64,000 bases of DNA from Zasmidium citrigriseum (taxonomy: Eukaryota > Ascomycota > Dothideomycetes > Mycosphaerellales > Mycosphaerellaceae). A program made the translations under genes and the position numbers. Positions 1 to 9,801 of this stretch are shown in pieces (positions within the stretch are counted from its first letter, which is position 1; every line of letters starts with the position of its first letter). The DNA is taken from positions 248,001-312,000 of the forward strand of contig NHNW01000022.1 in assembly GCA_002786025.1 (NCBI GenBank), given 5' to 3'. The notes beneath the pieces are model-generated. The model made no database searches, was not told the DNA's origin, and worked only from the letters and a program-made list of their open reading frames with translations.

Positions 1-103
1 ATCAATGGACCAAGCCTGAAAGATCCATGGATCTTTGACGAATCGACAATCGAAATCGATCCATTTCGAGGAACCAAAATCGTATTTGTTCCTCCGAGAA
101 GCA

Positions 104-790
104 ATGCAAGCCCTCCCACCAACATCCAAACACACCCACACAATAATCCTCCTCCACGGCCGCGACAGCAACGCCAAAGAATTCGCCCCTGAATTCTTCG
201 AAAGCGAGACCTCAGACAAGCGATCTCTTCAGGACATCTTCCCTGGTGTACGATGGGTCTTCCCTACAGCCCCTCGAATCCCCTCGCAACGGTTTGCTAG
301 CGAGATGTCTCAGTGGTTCGACATGTGGTCGACTGAGAACGTTCACGACCGCGAAGAGGAACAAGATCTCGAGGATGCGGTGAGGAGGCTGCAGGAGGTT
401 GTTGCTAGGGAGGTTGGTGTTGTAGGCGCTGCGAATGTGGTTTTGGGAGGTATTAGTCAGGGGTGTGCGGTTGGTGTGCACGCGTTGTTGAGGCAGGAGG
501 AAAGGCTGGGTGGATTTGTTGGGTTCTGTGGGTGGTTGCCGAAGGCTGAGGCGCTGGCGGATATTGGAAACCGGGAGGCGGTGAGGACGCCTGTGTTTCT
601 GGGTCATTCGGAGGATGATGATGTTATCAATGTGCGGTTTGGCGAAGAGCTGAGGGAGTGCTTGAAAGGTATTGGGATGGATGTGAGGTGGAAGCGGTAT
701 CAGGATGGAGGTCATTGGGTGAATGAGCCAAAGGGGGTCGATGATCTTGTCGATTTTTTGAGGGGTGTGTTCAAGCAGGATGGGAGCTGA
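104..790 (+). CDS. Acyl-protein thioesterase / carboxylesterase-like serine hydrolase
   Basis: Alpha/beta-hydrolase of the phospholipase/carboxylesterase (Abhydrolase_2) family, which removes acyl groups from lipids or palmitoylated proteins. Seen: the first-strand motif LLHGRDSN, where the family expects an oxyanion HG; the nucleophile elbow GGISQG (Ser near residue 118 counted from this start); an acidic stretch GHSEDDDVI supplying the catalytic Asp; and DGGHWV supplying the His near residue 204. All three catalytic residues are present and the length (228 aa) is normal. I chose the ATG at 104 because the open frame further upstream has no ATG and a stop at 17-19. An upstream exon outside the window cannot be excluded. 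The exact substrate is not determined by sequence. Confidence 0.85.
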   Translation: MQALPPTSKHTHTIILLHGRDSNAKEFAPEFFESETSDKRSLQDIFPGVRWVFPTAPRIPSQRFASEMSQWFDMWSTENVHDREEEQDLEDAVRRLQEVVAREVGVVGAANVVLGGISQGCAVGVHALLRQEERLGGFVGFCGWLPKAEALADIGNREAVRTPVFLGHSEDDDVINVRFGEELRECLKGIGMDVRWKRYQDGGHWVNEPKGVDDLVDFLRGVFKQDGS

Positions 791-3199
791 TTCTCCAGAT
801 CGATCTCTGTGACGAGGGTGCCCTCTGGTTCATCGCTCGCTTGACACAGGCATTGGCGGTTGGGATCCTTGCGGCGCAGTTTCCTGCACGGAGCGTTCGG
901 ATAGAAGTCCCAAGCATTGGCCCAGCAAATTGACAGTCGTTTGACAAATGGGTACAGCACAGGCAACTGCAGCGTCAGCGGGATAGATGAGAGTGTATGG
1001 ACCCAACAGCTTCATCCAGGAACAGTTGTCGGTCCTTGAGAAACGATTGGCGCGTAGATAAGGATGCTGCTCAACATCTGTGAGAGCAATGTGTTGTCCT
1101 TCTCCTTGCATGTGTCGGAGCTCGAAGCGAAGCCTCAAAGCAGATGTCAGATTCAGCCACAACCGAGACAGCTCGCCTGAGAGTCTTGATCAGGAATTCC
1201 TGATCTTTCGAAATAGATGATCGAGGTTCGGATCGGTGCCATCCTCCTGGGAGCTGCGGTCTCCGCGATCTGCGGACGCCATCCCGGGTGTTGACGGGGG
1301 TGCAATTGGATTATATTGAAGTTGATTCAATTCATCCACCATGCATTTTCTGGATGATAGGAAATGTTCTCCGGCCAAGTAATGGGCGCTGTCACGTCGT
1401 ATCCGTTATCTCTCGTCAGTATATTGATGAACTTACCGATCGAAATGCCAACAGCGTCGCAGCAGCATCCCCTCCAACGATCCTGTGAGGTTGCAGAAGA
1501 GCTCCAGAGGCGCACATTAGCTGCCGACGGGGAAACAGCTCCCCAAACAAGGTCTATACGCCATCTTAGATCCTGCATGCTAGCCACCCTCCATCGCGGA
1601 GCACAGGCGAGCTGCCCTTCCACTCAAGGACGAGCGATGCCAACACTGCGAACCGAAATCACTTGCATATGTTGCATCGTATCTGCAAGAGCAATATATC
1701 GGTCGGCCAGGTGATGCTCTGGGGTGGAAGCGATTGGTGTCCTGCACGGATTCCGATATATTAAATAGATGTCAGATGCGTGAGACCCATGCGGTGTCGA
1801 GACAACGTGTTGGAAGCATGTGATCTACAGGGACGAAAGCACGAGGCAGGCTTCCAGATTCTTGGGCTCCCCGTTGTTCGCCGAAATGTTCGATGCATGA
1901 GAAGGAAAGAAAATCTCCTCGGCACTTGCGTCCAGCATGTGGGATTTTCTTCTGATCGTCCAACGCCAGAGCAGAGATTTCCAGCGTGCAGCGAGATTCG
2001 TTTTTTCTTTCCTCGCTGTTGGTGGGCATCGGGAGATGCTGCGGTGAGGGAGGGAAAGCTCCGACGGCGTGGTACAGATCTGTAAACGTGCAGTAGCGTC
2101 CTGCGCGCAGCTGCTTAAATCAGATTAGGGCGCCTCCGTCAGGGGCACTTCTGACCGTTAGATCGTTGTGCCAGTCGCCAGGCGGTCGGGAGGGAGAATC
2201 ACGACAGAGTTATCTTCGCCCGGCAAAGCTGGCAATCGCGGATCGCTCCTCTGGGTGACGTCCGTGGGGACGTCAGGTGGCGGCGGGTTGGACTTGATAC
2301 ACTCGCTGGCGCGCATTTCAAATAGCTGCCGACCTCGAAGGAATGCGGTGCCCATTGGCTGGCAGGCTGAGACATGGACCGGCCATTGGACGTTTTGCTG
2401 GAAGTGTGGAGAGCGGAATTGTTCAGAAAGCCCTACTTTTCCCTGTAGCACATCTCTGGAGGTGTTGGAGACCCCGGGAGGTGTTGTTTGAGGACTGGAC
2501 GGATTTGCCTGTTTCGAGCTCTGGACATATTCAAGGAGCTTGATCTGTCATGAAGGAGCTTCTCTCCGGGGACATACATATCTAGCAATGGCCGTGGGCA
2601 TGCCGTCGGTCAAGGACGAGGCCAGCCAGCGTCGTATCGTATCGTGGCTTCGAGCCCGCACACCGTTTTGAAACAGCAGGCCGTGGGCTGCACGCAATCT
2701 ATTCCACCTGTCAGCGCATGTTTCTCCACCTGCCCTCGCCGGATCTTCTGGCTGGTCAACCCGCTCCTCGGCACTCTGCCGGGCTCATCGTCACTTGCGG
2801 GTCGAAGTGCAGACGGACCCCAGCGCCGCATCGAGCCACGGCCTGTACGCCTTGTAGTACGCCTCGTACAAAAAGTGACGGGCTGCAGGACGGCTTTGTT
2901 TAGGAGCGCGGTGGTGCTCCTCCATCCGATCCTCGCAGCAGAATTTTGCATTCGACTTCCCCCGGATCGCCTTGAATCTGTCAACCTTGCTGGCCGCCAA
3001 GACACGGTTCATCTGGACTTGCACCACCCACAATCGACCCCCATCGGCTCAAACGCAAGCTAGTCGAAGGCTCCACGGAATCATAAGGCGCAATCCCGCC
3101 GCCACCTGCGAGGACTACTTAAACGTCTGCGACCTATGCTGTGATACCATACACGTGTGGCCTTTCCAACTGCACCCGTCGATTAGTGAACGCCCAAAC
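791..3199. other. Gene-poor interval, no gene recognised
   Basis: 2.4 kb with only short overlapping open frames on both strands, none of which I recognise or can extend by plausible splicing. The frame at 830-1162 on the minus strand reads as an ordinary soluble protein but has no ATG start and no partner exon, so it could at best be a relic of a gene. No tRNA, long repeat or transposase signature was seen. Confidence 0.5.
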
Positions 3200-3597
3200 A
3201 TGTGCCAACACGTCAAAGTCCGATATCAGTGCGGCCACCTACGGTTCTGCGTATTATGTTGGTGTAAGCAGTCTCGAAGTCTTGGGTTTGAGCCACAGCT
3301 GACACGAGTCAGGCTCCAAATACATCAACGGTCAGCAGAAGTGCTGTCCATTAAAGATTCGACGATACGAGAATCTCATAGCAGAACGATGCGGTCAGTC
3401 TCATGTCCAGCCCATCCTTTACTCTGGCTCATACTGATATCGTTCCAGGCTGCTGTAAAGATACCAATTCCCTGTCACGTCGAAAGCCGACTTGCACGAC
3501 CCCAAAGCCCTCGCCACAAGGTCGAATATCGAAACGAAGGAAATCTGGGCAAATGATGCCTCCTCCACCGCCCTTGAGCAGAGCGTTGGTCTCATGA
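3200..3597 (+). CDS. Small cysteine-rich protein, three exons
   Basis: Exons 3200-3263, 3313-3393 and 3449-3597 give 97 aa. The introns are 49 and 55 nt; the first donor is GTAAGC and the acceptors are TCAG and CCAG. The protein starts MCQHVKVRYQCGH, and the Cys/His pattern continues across both splice joints: Cys at 2, 11, 17, 20, 22, 32, 33, 48, 50, 51 and 63, His at 4 and 13. The tail is basic and proline-rich and ends in a run of prolines. There is no signal peptide, so the Cys/His spacing suggests a metal-binding (zinc-ribbon-like) intracellular protein rather than a secreted one. Similar short proteins opening with Cys-His and a CGH motif occur in ascomycetes without an assigned function. 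That the cysteine pattern survives splicing is the main support for this model. Confidence 0.6.
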
Positions 3598-4669
3598 CCG
3601 CTCGCCCCAAACGCTGCTTCAAAACTTCAGCACTTCAGCGTTCTTTCTTGTCGTTGTGATACCTGGTTGCGGGAGATTTGGAGTCAAGGCCTTGTACAGG
3701 AAGGCCAGAAATGAGTTTTTGTGTCTTTGCGTTTGAGCGCCGGCATACGTGCCTTGCCTTGTGTATTTTTGAATTGATTGATGGGCTCCAAGGACTGGAG
3801 ATTTGTATGATATAGCTAGAGACGACATGCATTAGATGAGAGTGTGGAATTCAACATACCTGCGAGGTTGTGACCAGACAATACAGTCGTTGCCTTGGCG
3901 GCCACTTCGACCGCTCTGTGGCTCAGTCATAAGCGAGGAACTCATTGAAACGACGCCATATTCACGAATGACCATGATGAGGCGGTGACTGGCCGAACCG
4001 ACGTGCTGGCAAAACAACTCGCTTCGATCCGCGCCACCCTACTTTTCGTCCTTTCAAACTTCTCAAGTCAGCACTAGCCACCGGACCGATTACAAGCATA
4101 AAAACCATACCTCAACAGCATCCGTCCCCAAACACCCTCCTCCATGAAGTGAAGTCACAACCCCGTCAGCCCAGGAACCCGGAACGCGGTCCTGCGACCC
4201 CAGCCCGGAACACCCACACTCACAAACAACCAGATCGCCATCGAGATCTCGCATCTCAAATACAATCACGTCAACGCTGCAGAACTTCGGGGTCTGAAAG
4301 TTGGCTGTTGTTGGTTACAGCGACTAATGCCGCCCGGAAGCTGGCTTCCTGTCTCCCCGTCCCGTCCGCGTCACTGCACGCCATTGTAGCTGCAGATGCA
4401 AGCAAGCAAGTCATCGAAAGAGCTCGTTCCTTCGTGGACAGTTCTTCTGATTTTGGTTGGATGTAAGAAGTTGGAAGTTGGAGATTGAAAGCTGGAGGGG
4501 AAGCCGTTGGACTCCGCGGACGCTTGTGAGATGTCGAAGGAGGTAACTCCGTGAGAGTTCTTGTTTATTCGGTGATGCGAGAGGAGTTTATTAGAGTTGA
4601 TTTATTCGTGACTAGGACAGGTATCAGCTGGACGATTTACCATTAGAGCATTCGGAGTCCGCCGGCCTG
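3598..4669. other. Intergenic, nothing recognised
   Basis: About 1.07 kb between two genes that converge here. Contains only short frames in conflicting phases. The 105-codon frame at 4149-4466 is rich in Pro/Arg/Thr and looks non-coding. Confidence 0.5.
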
Positions 4670-6070
4670 TCATCTTCCCAATGGGAACACCGATCCATCA
4701 CCAAGGATGTCACCATGCTCCTCCTTCCCATTCTGTGCCCTCTCAATCCTCTCTCTGGTCGTCTTGAGCAATCTTGGAATCCCAGTCTTCTCGAACGGAG
4801 CGTCCTCATTGATCATCTTTGCAAGTCCTTTTCCACTCAGCCATATCACGGGCATGCCGTGTCCATTGAAGCCCGCGATGATATATTGCCCCGGTCGATC
4901 CGGCACCGCTCCAATATGTGAATTGCTGTCGTACGAGTAGCCCATCACACCAGTCCAGATCTGATCCACTCTGGCATCGGAGTTCTCCCAACCAGCGAAA
5001 GTCCTCTGCATGTAACCGTCGTAGTAGTGCTTTGCCGATTCGATTAGGACGGAGTCGTCGACGTTGTCGTACCATTGATGAAGGTGCGGTTTGAAGAGCG
5101 AGGATGCTCCGCCAACTATGATGCTGCCGTCCGCGCGAGGGATAAGATATGAAAGGGTCTTATCCGGGTTTCTCTCGATGTATGAGTTTGTCATCCCTGG
5201 CGCGATCTTGCCTTCTGGGACGGTGATGCGGCAGCAAATGCCTTTGCAGGGAACAATGCTCTTGGAGTATTCTGGTAGGAGCCCGCCAACGTAGGCATTG
5301 TTGGCGTGGATGACCTTGCCGGCTTTGATAGTCCCTCGTGCCGTTCTGACCGTGAAGCCCGACTCGGTGGGAGTAACATCTAATACTGGACAGTGTGTCT
5401 GCAAATTAATGTCTCCCGCGTTGACCAGTGATCTCAAGACATGTCGGATGAACTTGTAAGGCCACATCATGCCGGCGGTATACGATGCAGTCGCCTTCGC
5501 GTCCTTCGTACCAGAAAGGCCAGGGGCATCGGGTCCGTACTTGAAGAAGACATCATTCATATAAGCCAGGCTATGTCCCTTCAACATTTCATAGGTCTGT
5601 TTGGCATTCTTGGCGGCATCCTCGTTGGACCAGACATCAATGCAGCGCGACATCACAAAGTCACAATCGATATTCTCCTGTTCGATGAACTGCTTCAGTG
5701 CCGGCACATGAGCAATCTCGAATTCCGCGAGCTCCACTGCAGCCTCGAGGCCTGCTCGTTTGATGTACGTCGGTATATGGCCATAGAGATCCGGTCGAAG
5801 GTGTCCTCCATTTCGTCCAGTGGCACCAGAACAAATCCCTCGCGCTTCGAGCACCGTGATCTTCTGCTCCGGCTTCGATGGATCTCGGTCTTTGGCAAGA
5901 TGCCAGGCTGTGGCGGTTCCAGCGTATCCCGCGCCGATGATCAAAATATCGGTCTCCTCAGGCAATTCAGGTGTGGTCCGGTGGTCATGGAACTCATCCA
6001 CATCTCTCCCCCAAAAGGCAGGTTGGGGGTTTGCCACTGGCAAATAATCGTGCTTATTCGTAGAACCCAT
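4670..6070 (-). CDS. FAD-dependent oxidoreductase (DAO family, amine/amino-acid oxidase-like)
   Basis: 466 aa. The DAO/GlpO-type fold oxidises C-N bonds of amines or amino acids with FAD. Seen: the dinucleotide-binding motif IIGAGYAG at residues about 45-52, the FAD ribityl motif SGATGRNGGH at about 81-90, and the C-terminal GFNGHGMP signature of the family. There is no signal peptide; a cytosolic or peroxisomal enzyme is likely, and the last residues PLGR are not a PTS1. I start at the ATG at 6068-6070 (MGSTNKHD) because the longer open frame upstream has no ATG. It is divergent from an amino-acid permease with 533 bp between the start codons, suggesting that the permease imports its substrate. 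Close relatives include bacterial gamma-glutamylputrescine oxidase (PuuB), but the substrate is not determinable here. Confidence 0.88.
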   Translation of the reverse strand: MGSTNKHDYLPVANPQPAFWGRDVDEFHDHRTTPELPEETDILIIGAGYAGTATAWHLAKDRDPSKPEQKITVLEARGICSGATGRNGGHLRPDLYGHIPTYIKRAGLEAAVELAEFEIAHVPALKQFIEQENIDCDFVMSRCIDVWSNEDAAKNAKQTYEMLKGHSLAYMNDVFFKYGPDAPGLSGTKDAKATASYTAGMMWPYKFIRHVLRSLVNAGDINLQTHCPVLDVTPTESGFTVRTARGTIKAGKVIHANNAYVGGLLPEYSKSIVPCKGICCRITVPEGKIAPGMTNSYIERNPDKTLSYLIPRADGSIIVGGASSLFKPHLHQWYDNVDDSVLIESAKHYYDGYMQRTFAGWENSDARVDQIWTGVMGYSYDSNSHIGAVPDRPGQYIIAGFNGHGMPVIWLSGKGLAKMINEDAPFEKTGIPRLLKTTRERIERAQNGKEEHGDILGDGSVFPLGR

Positions 6071-6603
6071 GCCTCGTGCTCGAGATGCCTGACGCCAACG
6101 TGGAATAGCGTGGGATGTTTTACACAAGCCTTGAGCTTTAGGTGCGGCTCTATGCAGGTATGCCACACAGGAGTCCGCTTTTCAAAGACACCTGACCAAT
6201 CTCGGCTCACGGCAGTCTCGAGATCGCGTCGTTTGGCAAAGAGGCGTCAGCTGTTTTCGAATGCTTGAATTTTTCTTCGTCGACGTGGGAGGTGGACGGT
6301 GTTCGTGACTCTACCTCCTCAGGAGCATTTGTATTGCCGTTACATTCGGCAGGGATTGGCGGTGTTGGAGGGGATCACCCCATTTGCGGCACCACCACGG
6401 CCGAGCGCCGGCCAACATGTTCGCTCCAGATATCGCGGCGGCCAACAACGATACCGAGCCCGCCTATCAAAACCAGCCTAATAATCCTGACGGCGAAGAT
6501 CAATATAGTATCGGCAACATAGTCGGCGAACTGTGAATCTGCTGAAGATGTGTACCCTTCCCCGTTGCATGCAAACCTGCAAAATTTCGTGATATCGTCC
6601 ATC
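6071..6603. promoter_or_regulatory. Shared divergent promoter of oxidase and permease
   Basis: 533 bp between the two start codons with no supported gene. It must hold the promoters of both neighbours, so joint regulation is plausible but no specific binding site was identified. Confidence 0.5.
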
Positions 6604-8580
6604 ATGGTGGATTTTAACGAACTGGAGTTCGCGCCAGCACCCCACATGCATGCCGGCGCTGGCAATGCTGGCAAAATGGAAAAAGTTTCGACGGACATTG
6701 AGGCTGCCCCTGCGGAATCGATCCATGATGCTGAGGAGAAGACCAATGGCAGCATGTTTGGGCATTTTGAGGAAGTGTCGCAGGTCAGACAGGGCCTTCA
6801 TCAGAGGTGTGAGCTATCCATCCCATTGCATATCTGAGACAACTGCTGACGTTCTGTCTTTTCCGCCCAGACACATTCAGATGATTGCTCTAGCAGGCAC
6901 AATTGGCACGGGCCTTTTCTTAAGCAGCGGGCGTGCCGTAGCGAATGCTGGTCCCTTGGGTGCGTGGCTTGGTTATTCGATCATCGGAATCACGGTCTGC
7001 AGCGTGGTGTTAGCAGTGGCGGAGATGGGAGCTTTAGTGCCTCTCAGCGGATCGGTCGTGAGATTCTCGGAGTTCTTTGTTGATGAGGCTCTTGCGTTTG
7101 CCAATGGATGGTGAGTGCAACGTCATTGCTGAGAGCTGAGAACATCCTGCTGATCGATCGTAGGAACATGACCTACTCGTACATCGTTTCGATTCCGTCG
7201 GAGATCGTTGCAACCGCAGTCCTCGTTCAATTCTGGGTCGATGTTAACAATGCAATCGTGAGCTCGATGTCTATCCATTTCAGAATGCGTTGGCTGACGA
7301 GTAGTAGTGGATCACAGTGTTCGGTGGACTTGTCATCGCCTCATCTATGCTCTTCGTAAGAGTCTACGGCGAGTTGGAGTTTGCTTTTTCGCTGCTGAAG
7401 ATCTTTCTTGTGGTATTCATCAACATCTTGGCCCTTGTGATAACGTGTGGCGGTGGAGCTGAAGGGCCGATTGGATTCCGATTCTGGTGGGTTTCTCGAA
7501 CTCGTTCTGGAAGGGAAGGGATGCTGATCGTTCGCAGGAGAAACCCAGGTCCATTCGTGCAGTATCTCGGGCAACCAGGAGCGCTTGGTCGATTCATGGG
7601 CTTCTGGAGCACTTTCAACTCGGCCCTCTATGCTTACGGAGGCATCCATGCCATAGTCATCGCCGCCGCGGAGACCAAGAACCCTCGTCAAGCAATCCCG
7701 CAAGCAGCAAAGCGCATATTCTGGCGTGTGCTCATATTCTATGTGCTCACGATCTTCATGGTGCGTGTTCCAGGCCAGCGGCGCTGGGCTTTCTTCAGCT
7801 GACGCTAATTGTCTGCAGGTCGGGCTGGTTGTGCCATCGAACGATCCACAGCTTCTTAGATCCACAGGCACCGCTGCTCAGTCGCCGTTCGTGATCGCGG
7901 CGAACAATGCCAAGATCAAGGTTGTGCCTTCGATCATCAACGCTATCGTACTGACTTCAGCATGGTCGGCTGGCAATTCAAACATGTTGACTGGATCCCG
8001 GGTCCTGTTTGGCATGGCAAACGCTGGGCAAGCCCCCAAGATTTTCACAAGATTGAATCGAATGGGTATTCCGTACGTTGCGGTTGGTCTGCTGGGAATC
8101 TTCATCGCTCTGGGGTACATGAGCTTGCAAGATACTGCGTCGACGGTATTCACTTGGCTGCAGGATCTGGTCGCCATCAGCACCCTCACAGATTGGACGA
8201 TCGTACTCATCATGTACCTGCGATTCTATTATGGATGCAAAGCTCAGGGGATTGACCGGAAACGCGAGCTCCCATGGGCCGCACCCTTCCAGCCATGGTT
8301 CTCCTGGGTCTCGCTGGTGCTTTTCATCCTTCTGCTGCTGACCTCCGGCTACACGACCTTCATTCACGGCCACTGGAACACAGAGACCTTCATCAGCAGC
8401 TATTTCAACATCCCTTTTACTCTGGTCTTGTACTTCGGATACAAGATCTGGAAGGGGACAAAGATCATTCCGTTGAGGGAGATTCCGATTCGAGGCTTCA
8501 TTGACGTGGCGAATGCGAATCCGGAGCCGAAGATACCAAAGAAGACCGGCTTGAGGAGGCTGAATGTGTTGTGGTCGTAG
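6604..8580 (+). CDS. Amino-acid permease, APC superfamily (YAT-type)
   Basis: Exons 6604-6806, 6871-7110, 7164-7257, 7308-7486, 7538-7760 and 7819-8580; 566 aa. All five introns are 50-64 nt with GTGNG-type donors. Proton-coupled amino-acid importer of the plasma membrane. Seen: the family start HIQMIALAGTIGTGLFL opening transmembrane segment 1, AETKNPRQAIPQA in the segment 6 to 7 region, VGLVVPSNDP, and about 12 hydrophobic helices. The N-terminus is hydrophilic and acidic (about 75 aa), and the C-tail is short and basic. Relatives carry proline, GABA, lysine or general amino acids; specificity is not visible. It is divergent from the FAD oxidase and its stop codon lies only 14 bp from that of the dehalogenase on the other strand. 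Confidence 0.93.
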
Positions 8581-8594
8581 ATAGCGAACCTGAA

Positions 8595-9363
8595 CTAGCT
8601 TTTGCTGGCCTTTTCCACCAATTTCTGTGCCATTTCCACCAGCGTGTCAGCCATGACCTCCATCTCGTTACCAAAGATCTTCAGACAGTCTTCTTTCTCG
8701 TAGGCCGAGCAGTAGGCGCCCTGTTCTCGGTCAGCTTGGACTGTGATTGACAGAATGAATTCTCACCTTGAAGCCAACTTGTCTCGCCGCACTGACATCC
8801 CACATGTGTGCAGCGGCGAACCATCTCTGGTTGTCTTCGCCAAGCTTCTTGAAGATAGGCTTGTATGCATCAAGCGCAGGCTTGGCTACACCCTGAGAAT
8901 CGCAACTCACAAAGGCATCCGCCGGCATGTCGACGCCACCTCGTTGGAAGTAGCCTTGAACTCGGGCGATGTCCGCCGTAGTAAGACACCAGACCTGAAA
9001 GTCGTTCTTGCGGAGAATCTCAATGCATTCTTTGGCACCTTCTCGCAGAGCAAGCAGAGAGTAACCCTCCTGACACTTGTCTCGCTGCTCATCGGTGGCG
9101 AACGCTCTCGGGTCCTTGATTCCTGCGAAGTGAAGAGCTCTGTAGAAGACAGCCTTCATGACATCCTTGTATGAGGTGTGTCGTGAGCTGATTGACAGGA
9201 AAGTGAACTCCAGTTCTGCAGAGGTCATCCAGAATGCTCCAAACAGCTGGGCCGGGATTCCATTGGCACGGAGTTTCTCGCCAATGACTTCGTCTATGCG
9301 GTTGTAGAAGGCATCGAAGCTGACGAGTGTGCCGACGATATCGAAAACGACGTGTTTGGTCAT
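8595..9363 (-). CDS. Haloacid dehalogenase type II (HAD superfamily)
   Basis: Exons on the minus strand 9363-8767 and 8720-8595 (intron 46 nt, donor GTGAGA, acceptor CAG); 240 aa. Hydrolyses the carbon-halogen bond of 2-haloacids or acts on a related small substrate. Seen: the nucleophile motif VFDIVGTL with Asp8, a Lys in the VAKPALDAYKP segment, and MWDVSAARQVGFKGAYC near the end, which is complete only after the intron is removed. That reconstruction is the main evidence for the splice site. Length fits the L-2-haloacid dehalogenase group. Many fungal members have no proven dehalogenase activity. Its 3' end nearly touches that of the permease. Confidence 0.9.
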
Positions 9364-9801
9364 GGTGATGTCTTGTATGTGGTGATCTGGGAGTCTCTCC
9401 TGGTCACTCCTTTCCGCGTCTTCTGTGAGGGCTCCTGAGAGGCCAGCAATGGTCTAGCCTCGTCGACTTCGGCGTTTGACATCTCCTCAGGGCACGCATG
9501 ATGGAAAAGTAGGCCTGACTCTCGGGCAGGCTATTGCTCGGCCAGCAGTGATAGGCGCGTCAGTGAGTTTGTGTTGGTGGTCGCGTTTTGTCACGACGTA
9601 GTGTCAATCCCAAAAGTTGAGCACATTTAATGACAAATATCTGAGTTCGGACCTCGCTCCCCGAAAGCAACATCACCTCCTTCTCGGCACGCGGTCAGAC
9701 ACTACCTATCACTATAGTCCCCGGAACTATGGATCTCGATCAATTGCGTGGAATCTGAGGTGGTGTACCTGAAGGACTGTAATGGGACCCGGCAACGCGT
9801 G
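9364..9801. other. Intergenic between divergent genes
   Basis: 438 bp between the dehalogenase start and the HET gene start. An ATG at 9729 is out of frame with the HET gene and reaches a stop after nine codons. Nothing else seen. Confidence 0.5.

Noticed and set aside
791..3199. Transposon or repeat island in the gene-poor stretch
   Set aside because: No transposase-like frame, terminal repeats or strong AT bias were seen.
5441..6268. 275-codon plus-strand open frame
   Set aside because: It is antisense to the FAD oxidoreductase, has no domain, and its composition is that of a mirror frame.
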